Assembly (NCBI RefSeq): GCF_024138165.1
Contig: NZ_CP100000.1
Coordinates: forward strand, 1,550,001-1,614,000
From: Halorussus vallis
GTDB taxonomy: Archaea > Halobacteriota > Halobacteria > Halobacteriales > Haladaptataceae
Direction: 5' to 3'
Length of the DNA: 64,000 nt
In this document: one piece after another, positions 25,830 to 34,457 of the stretch
How positions within the stretch are numbered: position 1 is the stretch's first letter
Layout of the letters: each line of letters opens with the position of its first letter
The notes under the pieces: model-generated
Seen by the model: the letters and a program-made list of their open reading frames with translations, nothing else
Told to the model about the DNA's origin: nothing
Database searches by the model: none
Program-made: the position numbers and the translations under genes

Positions 25830-26737
25830 CCGAACTGCTCGTCGAGGAACCGGCCCACCTCGTCCCACGTCGGCGCGGTCTGTGCACCCTCTTCCGTGGC
25901 CGCCAGCGCCCCGCAGGCGTTGGCGAACTCCAGCGCACGCTCGTAGTCGGCGTCCGGGCCGAGCACGCCGTCCCGACGCAGCAACACCGCCAGGAACCCG
26001 GCGGCGAAGGCGTCGCCCGCGCCCGTGGTGTCGACGGCTTCGGCGTCGAAGCCGGGATGGCCGAACGAGGCGTTCGGCGTGTCGACCCGCGCACCGTCCT
26101 CGCCGTGCTTGATGACGACGATGCGGCTGTTGAGCTCCGAGGAGGGGTGTTCGAGGTCGCTATCGAGGATGGTCCGGGCCTCGCGATCGTTGAGGAACAC
26201 CACGTCGGCGTACGCCAGCGCCTCGGCGTAGTCGCGCTCGCCGACCCGCCGTCCCGGGTCGAAACTGACGCTCAGGCCGGCCTCGGTCGCGATTCGGGCC
26301 AGCGCCGCCGCGGTTTCGGGTCGCTGGCTGGTGAGGTGGAGGTGGCCCGCGTCGGCGACGTACTCGGGGTCCACGTCGTCGGGCGCGACCGCCTCGTTGG
26401 CGCCCTCGTTGCCCAGCACCATCACCTCCCCCGCCTCGTCGACGATGAGGTACTTCGTCGTGGTTTCGGCGGCCGGGACTTCCAGCAGGTGCGAGCAGTC
26501 GACCCCCGCGGTTTCGAGTTCGCGCCGGGCGAGGTGGCCGGTTTCGTCGTCGCCGACGCTCCCGACGAGGCCGGCGTCGTACTCCAGGCCCGCGAGCGCC
26601 ACGGCGACGTTGGCGGCGCTTCCGCCGCCCGAGCGGCGCTGGGAGTCGATTCGGGCCTCGCCGTCGGGCCGGGGAAGGGCGTCGACGCGGAGGGTCACGT
26701 CCCAGTTGACGTGGCCGGCGGTGATTACCTCGACCAT
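25826..26737 (-). CDS. PfkB family carbohydrate kinase
   Basis: A 303-residue ribokinase-fold enzyme that phosphorylates a sugar or nucleoside. The N-terminal substrate region GSAANVAVALAGLEYDAGLV (about residue 38) and the C-terminal ATP/anion-hole motif DTTGAGDAFAAGFL (about 237, catalytic Asp in GAGD) are intact. Candidate substrates include ribose, ribose-1-phosphate, a nucleoside or KDG. The presence of udp and R15P isomerase makes ribose-1-phosphate attractive, but this is inference. ATG at 26737 starts MVEVITAGHVNWD, a normal family start. Confidence 0.9.
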   Translation of the reverse strand: MVEVITAGHVNWDVTLRVDALPRPDGEARIDSQRRSGGGSAANVAVALAGLEYDAGLVGSVGDDETGHLARRELETAGVDCSHLLEVPAAETTTKYLIVDEAGEVMVLGNEGANEAVAPDDVDPEYVADAGHLHLTSQRPETAAALARIATEAGLSVSFDPGRRVGERDYAEALAYADVVFLNDREARTILDSDLEHPSSELNSRIVVIKHGEDGARVDTPNASFGHPGFDAEAVDTTGAGDAFAAGFLAVLLRRDGVLGPDADYERALEFANACGALAATEEGAQTAPTWDEVGRFLDEQFG

Positions 26738-26879
26738 GGTTGACGACGGGGAGGGCGGTTGACGAACAACATACCGCCTCGATACGAACCCGGCCGTCAA
26801 AACGCTTGGGCCGTCGGAGAAAGAGACGCGGTATCGGGGGCGCGGGATGCGCCAGCGAGAGGTGCGCCGGGGAAGCCCG

Positions 26880-27686
26880 TCAGCCCGCGAGCGCGAACAG
26901 CAGGAGGTTGTGGACGCCCGGACCGAGTCCGACGGCCGCGACGCCGCCGAGCAGGAGGTAGCCCTGCGTCGGGTCCTCGGCCACGAGGTCGGCGAACAGC
27001 ACGACGACCACCTCGGCGATGGCGAGTTTCACGAGGACGAACAGCCACCCGACGCCGATGAGGTCGGCGGTCGGCAGGCCCGCCGCGACTTCGAGGACGA
27101 CCCGCGAGACGGGCGTCCGCTCGCCGAAGCCCAGCAGGTCGACGCCGACTGCGGTCGAGACGGCGTCGAGCGCGTGGCCGAACAGCGCGAGCGCGCCGAC
27201 CGCACCGGTGGTGGCGGCCACGCGGGGGTAGGTCGCACGCGTCGCGGCCCAGAGCGCCGCGGTCAGGCCGACGGCGACGACGAGGCCGACCAGCGGCCAG
27301 AACACGAGCAGTCCGCCGCTCGCGCCGCGAGCGAGCGCGTAACCCACGACGGCGAGCGCGGCGACGGTGCCCGTCGCCGCGACGGTCCGCTCGACGCCGG
27401 TTTCGGCGGCCTCGGCGACGAGCCAGACGGCTCCGGCGACGACGAACGTCGTGAGATACACCGACGGCGTGCCCAGCAGCGGCGCGATGGCCGCGGGTGC
27501 CCACTCGACCACGTAGAGGACGTGGAGGCTCGACCCGACCGGCACCCAGGGGACGAGCGCGAGGACGGTCCGGTCGGTGACGGTGGGGTTCGACCGAACT
27601 AGCGCCCACCCGACCAGCGCCACCGCCGCGAGCAGCGGAAGCAGGTAGCGTAACGGCGGGAGAGCGAACCCCTCTGGCAGTACCAT
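26880..27686 (-). CDS. DUF63 family membrane protein
   Basis: A 268-residue integral membrane protein with about seven to eight helices and no soluble domain. The pattern, starting PPLRYLLPLLAAVALVGWAL, matches the archaeal DUF63 family, whose role is unknown. The last helices (AKL-type: LFVLVKLAIAEVVVVLFADL) are typical. It lies 142 bases upstream of the PfkB gene on the same strand and may share transcription. Confidence 0.82.
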   Translation of the reverse strand: MVLPEGFALPPLRYLLPLLAAVALVGWALVRSNPTVTDRTVLALVPWVPVGSSLHVLYVVEWAPAAIAPLLGTPSVYLTTFVVAGAVWLVAEAAETGVERTVAATGTVAALAVVGYALARGASGGLLVFWPLVGLVVAVGLTAALWAATRATYPRVAATTGAVGALALFGHALDAVSTAVGVDLLGFGERTPVSRVVLEVAAGLPTADLIGVGWLFVLVKLAIAEVVVVLFADLVAEDPTQGYLLLGGVAAVGLGPGVHNLLLFALAG

Positions 27687-27878
27687 GCCGGAAACGGCGG
27701 AGCGCGGGGCCGAAAGGCTTGCGGTCGCGCTCGAAGCGTCGAATTCGGTCCGGTCCGACCGCGGAATCGGAGTGCGGGCGACCGACGTGCCGGCGACCGA
27801 CGACCGTAGTCGTCGGACGTCGGACGTCTCGCGACTCGTTTCACCAGCGACGGCAGAAAGAAACGTGACCGAGCGCCT

Positions 27879-28133
27879 CTACGCGTTGTTCATCCGCTGT
27901 TGGGTGGTTTCGCCGCAGACCCGACACTCGGTGACGCGGTACGGTTCGCGCGAGAACGCGGCGTTCTCTCGCTTCTGACTCTCGGTGAGTATCTCGATGG
28001 AGACGATGTGGGGCGTCTCCTCGCCGCAGGCCTCGCAGGCCTCGAGGACGCTGTCGGGGTCCTCGACGGGGTCGGCCGCGTCGACCGGGTCGGACGCTGC
28101 TTCGCGCCCGCCGAAGTGCTCGGGGTGACTCAT
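27879..28133 (-). CDS. Zinc-ribbon protein (DUF7835-like), paralogue 1
   Basis: An 84-residue protein with a beta zinc ribbon: CEACGEETPH and later CRVCGETTQQRMNNA, giving four cysteines. The last 45 residues are nearly identical to the protein at 63233-63433. The family is haloarchaeal and of unknown function; a nucleic-acid or ribosome-related role is possible for such ribbons. Its ATG overlaps the stop of the gene upstream (ATGA), so the two are translationally coupled. Confidence 0.8.
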   Translation of the reverse strand: MSHPEHFGGREAASDPVDAADPVEDPDSVLEACEACGEETPHIVSIEILTESQKRENAAFSREPYRVTECRVCGETTQQRMNNA

Positions 28134-28435
28134 GCGGACGACACCTCCGGAGCACCGCCGGACCTCGAACGCTCGCCGCCGCCGTCGGGCGGCCCGAACG
28201 TCCGAGACGGGAACTCGTCGTCGAGCAGCAGGACGAACCCGCCGTCCGAGGTCGACTCGGCCTCGTGCTGCGGTTCGCCGTAGAGCGTCTGCTCGGCCGC
28301 ACCGTCGGCCCCGACCGCCTCGTGCTGAGAGTCGCCGTACAGTCGGCGTTCGTCGGACGATTCCTCGTCGGTGACGCCCTGAGGCGTCGAAGCGTTTCTG
28401 ATCATCGGGGAAGGGCATAGTGTACCGACACCCAT
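28130..28435 (-). CDS. Small acidic hypothetical protein with two LYGxxQHEA repeats
   Basis: A 101-residue protein coupled to the zinc-ribbon gene by a 4-base overlap. It holds two copies of a short motif, RLYGDSQHEA and TLYGEPQHEA, and a C-terminal stretch FVLLLDDEFPSRTFGPPDGG. A TATA-like ATTTATA (28462-28468, minus strand) lies about 30 bases before ATG 28435, supporting a leaderless start; ATG 28405 is an alternative. I recognise no family. Confidence 0.6.
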   Translation of the reverse strand: MGVGTLCPSPMIRNASTPQGVTDEESSDERRLYGDSQHEAVGADGAAEQTLYGEPQHEAESTSDGGFVLLLDDEFPSRTFGPPDGGGERSRSGGAPEVSSA

Positions 28436-28596
28436 CACGACACGCCTTTCCTACACAACCCATTTATACGCTTCCGAGGGAAATCGCGTGACTGCGTCGG
28501 GGTGTTCGACCCGGCGAATCCTTCCGGTTCGACGCTCGTTCGCGGAGGCCACCACGCCTAAGAAAACTCGCGCCGTGTCTGTCTCGGGGGAGAACA

Positions 28597-28893
28597 ATGG
28601 CAGACGACGACAGCACGACCACGACCGACCACGACGAGATTCGAGACTGGGTCGAGGAACGAGACGGCAGTCCCGCCCACGTCGAGGGGACCGGGGGTGG
28701 CGACGACCCCGGGATGCTCCGCATCGACTTCCCGGACCAGGGCGACGAGGACGAGGACCTCGAAGACATCGGGTGGGACGAGTTCTTCGAGGCGTTCGAG
28801 GACAACGACCTCGCATTCCTCTACCAGGAGGAGACCAACGACGGCGAGACGAGTTACTTCTGCAAGTTCGTCAGCCGTCAGCAGGCCCAGTAA
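28597..28893 (+). CDS. Conserved hypothetical protein, small acidic
   Basis: A 98-residue protein with a central motif GSPAHVEGTGGG...GMLRIDF and a C-terminal LEDIGWDEFFEAFEDNDLAF followed by LYQEE. Related small proteins occur in bacteria and archaea and are sometimes labelled as branching-enzyme-like on weak grounds. No catalytic residues can be named. The next gene begins 13 bases after its stop, so the two are probably co-transcribed. Confidence 0.75.
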   Translation: MADDDSTTTTDHDEIRDWVEERDGSPAHVEGTGGGDDPGMLRIDFPDQGDEDEDLEDIGWDEFFEAFEDNDLAFLYQEETNDGETSYFCKFVSRQQAQ

Positions 28894-28905
28894 CCGCCCG
28901 CTTTT

Positions 28906-30237
28906 ATGGCGACCCACGACCGAGCGACGGCCGGAACCGGGGGTATCGAACGCGCCGCCGACGCCATCGACGAACGCGCCGAACCGCTCGACGAGGACGC
29001 GGTGTCGCGCATCGCCGACGAACTCGAAGACGAGTCGTTCGTGCTGTTCGGCGAGGCCAGCCACGGCACTTCGGAGTACTACCGCTGGCGCGCCAGGCTC
29101 ACCGCCGAACTCGTCGAGCGCGGTGAAGCCTCGTTCGTCGCGGTCGAGGGCGACTGGACCGACTGCTACGAGGTGAACCGCTGGATCCGAGGGAATCGGA
29201 CGGACGAGAACGCCTCGGACGTGCTCGGCGAGTTCGACCGATGGCCCACCTGGATGTGGGCCAACTGGGAGGTCGCGGCGCTGGTCGAACGCCTCCGGGC
29301 GTACAACCGCGACAGACCCGCCGAGGAGGAAGTCGGCTTCTACGGCCTCGACGTCTACAGCCTGTTCGAGTCGATGGAGGCCGTGATAGCGTTCCTCGAA
29401 GACTTCGACCCGGAGGCCGCCGAGCGCGCCCGGGACGCCTACCGGTGTTTCGAACCGTACGGGGAGGACGCCCGGGAGTACGGCCGGTCGACCCGCATCG
29501 TCCCGGACGACTGCGAGGACGAGGTGATCGAGATCCGGGCCGAACTCCGCCGGGACTTCGAGGACGCGAGCGACGACGCCGAGTCCGAGGACCGCTTCGC
29601 CGCCGAACAGAACGCGCTGGTCGCGAAGAACGCCGAGGAGTACTATCGGACGATGGTCCGGGGGAGCGACGAGTCGTGGAACGTCCGGGACCGCCACATG
29701 GCCGAGACCCTCGACCGCCTCGCCGAGCGCAACGACGTCGCGGGCGACGGCGGCACCGCCATCGTCTGGGCGCACAACACCCACGTCGGCGACGCCCGCG
29801 CGACCGACATGCCCGACCGCGGGCGACTCAACCTCGGCCAACTCGTCCGCGAACGCCACGGCGACGAGGACACCGCCATCGTCGGCTTCGGCACCCACCG
29901 CGGGTCGGTCATCGCCGCCAACTCGTGGGGCGCCGACCACGAGGAGATGCGCGTCCCGGAAGCCCGCGAGGGGAGCGTCGGCGACGTCTTCCACCGGGGG
30001 CGCGGCGAGGACTGCTGGCTCGTCGACACCGACGACCCGGCGCTCAGAGAGCGCCGGGGCCACCGGGCCATCGGCGTGGTCTACGACCCCGAGCGCGAGA
30101 GCTTCAACTATGTGCCGACGAACCTCGCCGAGCGCTACGACCTGTTCGTCCACGTCGAGGAGTCGACCGCGCTCCACCCGCTCCACCCCGAACCGGAGAT
30201 GCGAGAGAGCCCCGACCTGTACCCGTGGGGCGTGTGA
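28906..30237 (+). CDS. Erythromycin esterase family protein
   Basis: A 443-residue hydrolase of the erythromycin esterase/succinoglycan-biosynthesis-like family. The conserved Glu and His motifs are present: FGEASHGTSEYYRWR (about residue 48), VEGDWTDCYEVNRW, and VWAHNTHVGDA (about 289). Family members hydrolyse lactone rings or act as esterases; in haloarchaea the physiological substrate is not known. No signal peptide is seen, so it is cytosolic. A 13-bp inverted repeat follows the stop. Confidence 0.9.
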   Translation: MATHDRATAGTGGIERAADAIDERAEPLDEDAVSRIADELEDESFVLFGEASHGTSEYYRWRARLTAELVERGEASFVAVEGDWTDCYEVNRWIRGNRTDENASDVLGEFDRWPTWMWANWEVAALVERLRAYNRDRPAEEEVGFYGLDVYSLFESMEAVIAFLEDFDPEAAERARDAYRCFEPYGEDAREYGRSTRIVPDDCEDEVIEIRAELRRDFEDASDDAESEDRFAAEQNALVAKNAEEYYRTMVRGSDESWNVRDRHMAETLDRLAERNDVAGDGGTAIVWAHNTHVGDARATDMPDRGRLNLGQLVRERHGDEDTAIVGFGTHRGSVIAANSWGADHEEMRVPEAREGSVGDVFHRGRGEDCWLVDTDDPALRERRGHRAIGVVYDPERESFNYVPTNLAERYDLFVHVEESTALHPLHPEPEMRESPDLYPWGV

Positions 30238-30242
30238 AGGGT

Positions 30243-30290
30243 TCGGACGACGGGCGCTCCTCGCACCGTCGATAGCTGCCCGTCGTCCGA
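30243..30290. terminator. Inverted repeat after the esterase gene
   Basis: TCGGACGACGGGC at 30243-30255 pairs exactly with 30278-30290 across a 22-base loop, starting six bases after the stop codon. A 3'-end hairpin is plausible; there is no T tract. Confidence 0.45.
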
Positions 30291-30341
30291 CGTTCTCCGG
30301 AACTGACCGTCGAACTACGGTCCTGCCTCACGCGACTCCGC

Positions 30342-30656
30342 TCACTCCCGCTCGGAGATGCGGACGCGGTCGGTCCCCTGCACGTTCACCCTGTACGATT
30401 CGTAAGCGAAGGCGACAGAGCACCGGCCGTTTCGCGGCGTATCGTCTTCGCAAGGGGCAAAGAGTGCGTCCAGAGCGTCCGGACTGACGACGGTGTAGAG
30501 CGGGGTGAGTTCCGTGACTTCGGCCCCCGAAACCACTCCGACGGCGGTCGGAATCGCCTCGGAAACCGACTCGTCGTCGTCGATTTCGTAGACCAACTCA
30601 CCGCTGTCGCCGTTGTTCCTCATCTCGCGCACGATTTCGGTTTTTCCTCGTATCAT
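30342..30656 (-). CDS. HalOD1 output domain protein
   Basis: A 104-residue single-domain protein of the HalOD1 family, a haloarchaeal module often found after receiver or sensor domains. The core runs from LVYEIDDDESVSEAIPTAV through LTPLYTVVSPDALDALFAP and ends with VQGTDRVRISERE. It is thought to act in signalling output; the partner is unknown. ATG at 30656 is preferred to GTG at 30662. The neighbouring Bat-like regulator is divergent in function but on the same strand upstream. Confidence 0.85.
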   Translation of the reverse strand: MIRGKTEIVREMRNNGDSGELVYEIDDDESVSEAIPTAVGVVSGAEVTELTPLYTVVSPDALDALFAPCEDDTPRNGRCSVAFAYESYRVNVQGTDRVRISERE

Positions 30657-30777
30657 AGTCACACTGAAGCGGCTACCACACGCTACGGAGTGGACCGGAA
30701 AGGGTTCGGTGTGGTCGTGCTCCCACCGTTTATGGTCTCCACCGTCTCCCGAAGTCGCCCGATTCGGTCGCGAACGG

Positions 30778-31449
30778 CTACACCCGGTGCTCCTCGTCGT
30801 GGACGAGCGTGCGCGAGAGGAGATTGTGTTGCCCGCGTCGAAGGCGAGCGGACAACGCGTTCCGAGAGATTCCGAGTTCGTCCGCCAGTTCGGTCAGCGT
30901 TACGTCTCGCGGGACGCGGAAGTAGTCCGCTTCGAACGCAGCCACTAACGCTTCCTGCTGCTCTTCCGTGACCCCGTACTCGGCCTCCTCCTGCGGATTC
31001 TCGGAGTGGTAGATGCGTTCGACTTCGAACTGAATTCCGTTCTCCGCGCAGAAGTCGTGAAATGCGGACAGCGCGTCCTGGTCCGGGAACAGGATTTTGA
31101 GCCTCCACTTCGAGCCGTCGTCGCGGACGGCTTCGAGAATCGTCGCCTTGGCCTCCGAAAGCGCCGAGAGGAGGTCCGGAGGGTTCGACTTCCACGCCAC
31201 GCGGTAGAATCGCTCGTCCCCCTGGCCGTCTTTGAGGGTGAGTACCTCTTGAATCGTCGAATCGCCGCGAATCGCCTGTTCGAACGCGGCGAAATCTCCA
31301 CCGCTCGCCCAGAAGTACGGAGTGACGCGCTCTTCGCCCGCGACGACCCGCTGGATTTCGATGTGCATGTCCGGCACGGCGGTTAGAGTGTCCGCCAAGA
31401 CGAACTCGTCCGCCGGGAAGACGAACTCTGCCAAAACGCTTATTCGCAA
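30778..31449 (-). CDS. Bat-like helix-turn-helix (HTH-10) regulator
   Basis: A protein of about 223 residues related to bacterio-opsin activator Bat. The N-terminal sensory part (ISVLAEFVFPADEFVLADTL) is followed by a C-terminal HTH-10 domain, with the recognition region TLTELADELGISRNALSARL near the end. Homologues normally start MSVxAEF; here the matching codon is ATA (31441-31443). The TTG at 31447-31449, two codons earlier, is used as the likely start. An in-frame ATG at 31530 would give 27 extra residues that do not look conserved. Target genes unknown. Confidence 0.8.
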   Translation of the reverse strand: MRISVLAEFVFPADEFVLADTLTAVPDMHIEIQRVVAGEERVTPYFWASGGDFAAFEQAIRGDSTIQEVLTLKDGQGDERFYRVAWKSNPPDLLSALSEAKATILEAVRDDGSKWRLKILFPDQDALSAFHDFCAENGIQFEVERIYHSENPQEEAEYGVTEEQQEALVAAFEADYFRVPRDVTLTELADELGISRNALSARLRRGQHNLLSRTLVHDEEHRV

Positions 31450-31758
31450 ATCTCCACCCCCGCGATACGGTACGCGGGCGTAAGTACGTCGGGCCTGCGC
31501 TCGATTCCATCGACAGATTTCGCCTCGCATCGAACGCAGGACTTCCACCAGACGACCGAACGGTCGGGTCGGCAGCTATCGTAACGAGAGGCGGCACGGG
31601 AAAACGACGGTGGCCTCTCGCCGCCGCGCAAGCACGGCGCTCGGCGTCGTCTCGCCGTGCCCACCGCCGGGGCGATGCGACGCGACGCGGTTCGCCGCCG
31701 AGTCCGCGTACCGGACGGCGATAGCCGTATCGAGGTCGCCGCCTCCCCCGTTCCGCCG

Positions 31759-32511
31759 CTACGTTACCGTGTCCGTGTTGTACTCGTTCTGGTCGCGGCC
31801 GACGCGGTCGTCGCCGTCGGCCTCGACCAGCGACGTGGCGTAGTACGACCCGTCCTTGGGGACGTCCACGTCGATTTCGATGCGGCGCTGTTCGCCGGCC
31901 TCGATTTCGACCGGCGGCCCGCTGGCCGACCCCAGGTCGTCGCCGTGCTCGTCGTAGATGGTGACGACCGGCGCGACCGTGCGGTCGTCGCCGCCGTTCG
32001 CGACCGTCACCGTCACGGTGACCTCGCCGACCGGCAGAATCCGGTCCTGGGCGACCTGCCGACCGTCGTCGGCGTCGCTCGATTGGGCCGCGTTCCCTCG
32101 ACGGCCGCTCCGGGCTTCGGTGCTCGACGCTTCCCCGCCGTCGGCGTCCGAAGTTTCGGGGTCGTTCGACGCCGCCGCGGCCTCGCGCTCGGCCCGGTCG
32201 CGAGCGGTCGACTCGACCACCGCGAGCCCCGACGCGGTCTCGTCGAGCGAGTCGCGGTAGATGTGGATTCGATTTCGGGCCGCGGCGATTCGGCGCGAGG
32301 CGTCGCCGTCGGTGCGCTCTTCGAGTCGAAGGAGCTGGTTGTCTATCTCGTCCAGCACCCCCTCGCTGTCCGAGCCAGCCCGGTCCCGCTCGGCGAACGC
32401 GTCGAGTCGGTCCCGAATCGTCTCGAACTCGTCGTTCAGGTCGTCGCCGGTACTCTCCCTGGCGGCGTCGAGGTCGTCTCTGATATCGATTACTGGCGGT
32501 AGCGATGACAT
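31759..32511 (-). CDS. Haloarchaeal protein with helical N-terminal domain (DUF7553-like) and beta C-terminal domain
   Basis: A 250-residue protein. Residues 1-105 are helical and charged (DIRDDLDAARESTGDDLNDE and NQLLRLEERTDGDASRRI). Residues about 110-155 are an acidic linker. Residues 155-250 form a beta-rich CARDB/FN3-like domain (VTVTVANGGDDRTVAPVVTI). The helical part resembles a haloarchaeal domain of unknown function. There is no signal peptide. A role in protein interaction is possible, not shown. Confidence 0.7.
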   Translation of the reverse strand: MSSLPPVIDIRDDLDAARESTGDDLNDEFETIRDRLDAFAERDRAGSDSEGVLDEIDNQLLRLEERTDGDASRRIAAARNRIHIYRDSLDETASGLAVVESTARDRAEREAAAASNDPETSDADGGEASSTEARSGRRGNAAQSSDADDGRQVAQDRILPVGEVTVTVTVANGGDDRTVAPVVTIYDEHGDDLGSASGPPVEIEAGEQRRIEIDVDVPKDGSYYATSLVEADGDDRVGRDQNEYNTDTVT

Positions 32512-32662
32512 TCTCCCACCCGTTCGAAGTTGTTGCGTCGGGGGCAAGTGTCCTCCGGCTAGGCGAAGGAAACGGGGTCGTTCCGAGTCCCGAAAGTCCC
32601 CATCGACTCACTGTCGAACGCAGTAGTGATATCGAGCGCAGCAACGGCAGTAACTGAGAACA

Positions 32663-32790
32663 CCTCGAAAGCCCCCGGCCGCTCGCGGTCGCTCAGCGAC
32701 ATATTCGGTTCGCACCTCCGGTGCTCACCGAACAGAGGTCGCTGAGGCGACCACGGGCCTGCGGCCCGCGAGCGGCCGGCCCCTTTCAGT
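32663..32790 (-). ncRNA. Structured element, family B, copy 3
   Basis: Read on the minus strand it runs from ACTGAAAGGGGCC to GGGGGCTTTCGAGG like B1 and B2. The closing stem CCGGCCGCTCGCGG (32675-32688) pairs with 32766-32779. An inner stem GGTCGCCTCAGCGAC/GTCGCTGAGCGACC and an apical GTTCGGT...ACCGAAT follow. The B1 equivalents differ in sequence but keep pairing. The upstream side carries only degenerate 26-base units. Confidence 0.65.
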
Positions 32791-32931
32791 CCCACCCCGT
32801 CGGTTGGTTCGCCGGCCGTTCCCGTCGGCTGGTCCGCCTGCCCTCGCGGGTTGACTGGTCGGCTTTCGCCTCGCCGAATCCCGCGTTCCGCCGCCCCAAC
32901 CGCTTTCCGGGGCGCCGTCGTACCGCCACCG

Positions 32932-33837
32932 ATGTTCGTCAGCGTCGTCCTGCCGACCTACGACCGGGCGTCGGTCCTCGGCGGCGCCATCGAGAGCGTG
33001 CTGGCCCAGACCCACGAGGAGTTCGAACTCCTGGTCGTCGACGGCGGGTCGACCGACGGGACTCCCGAGGTGGTCTCGTCGTTCGACGACGACCGGATTC
33101 GGTACCGCCGCCGCGACGAGCGCGAGGGGGTGAGCGCCGCGCGGAACACCGGCATCGAGGCCGCCGAGGGGGAAGCAGTCGCGTTCCTCGACTCCGACGA
33201 CCGCTGGCACCCCGAGAAACTGGCCCGGCAGGTCGCCGCCCTCGCGGAGGGCGGCGACGACTGTGGCGTCGTCTACACCGGCATCGTCAAGGCCGACGCC
33301 GACGGCGAACCGCTCTCGCGGTCGGGAGCGTCGGGCGACGTGCGCGAGGAGATTCGCACGCTGTCGGTGCCGACCTACACCTCCACGCTACTGGCCCGCC
33401 GAGACGCCCTCCGGGCGTGCGGCGGCTTCGACGAGCGACTCGGCTGTTTCGAGGACTGGGACCTCTGTCTGCGCCTGGCCCGCGACTGGCGGTTCGAGTA
33501 CGTGGACGCTCCGCTGGTGGCCAAGGGCACCGACACCGCGAACGTCTCGGCCGACCCCGACCGCTTGGCACGCGCGGTTCGACGCATCTTCGAGAAACAC
33601 GACCTGCCCGACGCCGCGCGCGCCCAGTTCCTCGCCGACGCGGGCAAGACCCACTGCGAGGCGGGCCGCCTCGCGGACGCGCGCCCCTACCTCCGGCGGG
33701 CGCTCGCGCTGGACGTCCGTCCCCTCGCAGCGGCCGCGTACGCCCTCTCACTGACGGATTCTCCGGCCGCGTACGACGCCGGAATGGCGGCAGTAAACAC
33801 CGTCGAACGCCGATTCTCGGAATCAACGGGCGATTAA
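32932..33837 (+). CDS. Family 2 glycosyltransferase
   Basis: A 301-residue GT-A fold enzyme. The donor-binding start is VSVVLPTYDRASVLGGAIES, with VVDGGSTDGT and the metal-binding LDSDDRWHPEKL (about residues 83-94); the ED(W) catalytic motif appears in CFEDWDLCLRLA (about 170). It transfers a sugar from a nucleotide donor to a lipid or protein-linked acceptor on the inner membrane face. No helices follow, so it is soluble or peripheral. It begins the surface-glycan region and resembles the GT2 at 47384. Confidence 0.92.
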   Translation: MFVSVVLPTYDRASVLGGAIESVLAQTHEEFELLVVDGGSTDGTPEVVSSFDDDRIRYRRRDEREGVSAARNTGIEAAEGEAVAFLDSDDRWHPEKLARQVAALAEGGDDCGVVYTGIVKADADGEPLSRSGASGDVREEIRTLSVPTYTSTLLARRDALRACGGFDERLGCFEDWDLCLRLARDWRFEYVDAPLVAKGTDTANVSADPDRLARAVRRIFEKHDLPDAARAQFLADAGKTHCEAGRLADARPYLRRALALDVRPLAAAAYALSLTDSPAAYDAGMAAVNTVERRFSESTGD

Positions 33838-33900
33838 TAACTTAAATAGCCGGTCGGCTTTTGAAGTTCAGGTCCTAACCCCCGCTCGGAGGTTCCAAAC

Positions 33901-34329
33901 ATGAGTAACACGAGAACTGCGAACGACAGAGCGACGACCGACGACGCCGGCACCACCGGCGGGTGGATCTCGGCGCTGGTAGCGCTCGTCGGCGGCTGGA
34001 TCGTCGTCAGTGCGTTCCTCTTCGCGCCGATGCCCGCCGCGAACTTCTGGAACGACATCATCGTCGGCGCCGCCATCGGCATCATCGCGGGGTACAACGC
34101 CATCAAGACCGACGACTTCGAAACCATCAGCACCGGCGCGGCCGGCCTCGTCGCCCTGCTGGGGCTGTGGATGATACTCGCGCCGTTCGTCTTCGAGACC
34201 GCGACCGCGACGGCGTTCTGGAGCGACGTCATCTCCGGCGCCATCGTCGCCGTGCTCGCGGGCTACAACGCCTACCAGGCGCGCTCGACGACCCGCCGAA
34301 CCACGACCGCCGAGGCCGAAGGTCGGTAG
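33901..34329 (+). CDS. SPW repeat membrane protein
   Basis: A 142-residue protein with four helices arranged as two SPW-type repeats, each containing a helix, an SAFLF(A)P or APFVF segment and a W followed by another helix (FWNDIIVGAAIGIIAGYNAI and FWSDVISGAIVAVLAGYNAY). Function unknown; these occur widely in membranes of actinobacteria and haloarchaea. A TATA-like TTAAATA lies at 33842-33848. A second SPW gene is at 41571-41957. Confidence 0.88.
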   Translation: MSNTRTANDRATTDDAGTTGGWISALVALVGGWIVVSAFLFAPMPAANFWNDIIVGAAIGIIAGYNAIKTDDFETISTGAAGLVALLGLWMILAPFVFETATATAFWSDVISGAIVAVLAGYNAYQARSTTRRTTTAEAEGR

Positions 34330-34457
34330 ACGGCCGCGACGAACGTTCGCCGAAGCGAACCGAGCGACCGGAACGAATGGACCGTGAACGAAGCGACCGA
34401 TTTTTCGCCGCTCGGGCGGCCCCCAGCGTTACGGCGGAAGCCGGCGTGCCTGGATTC

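Noticed and set aside
32512-32931. A gene in the gap before the first GT2
   Set aside because: Open frames here only cross element B3 and change frame between its stems; nothing protein-like is conserved.
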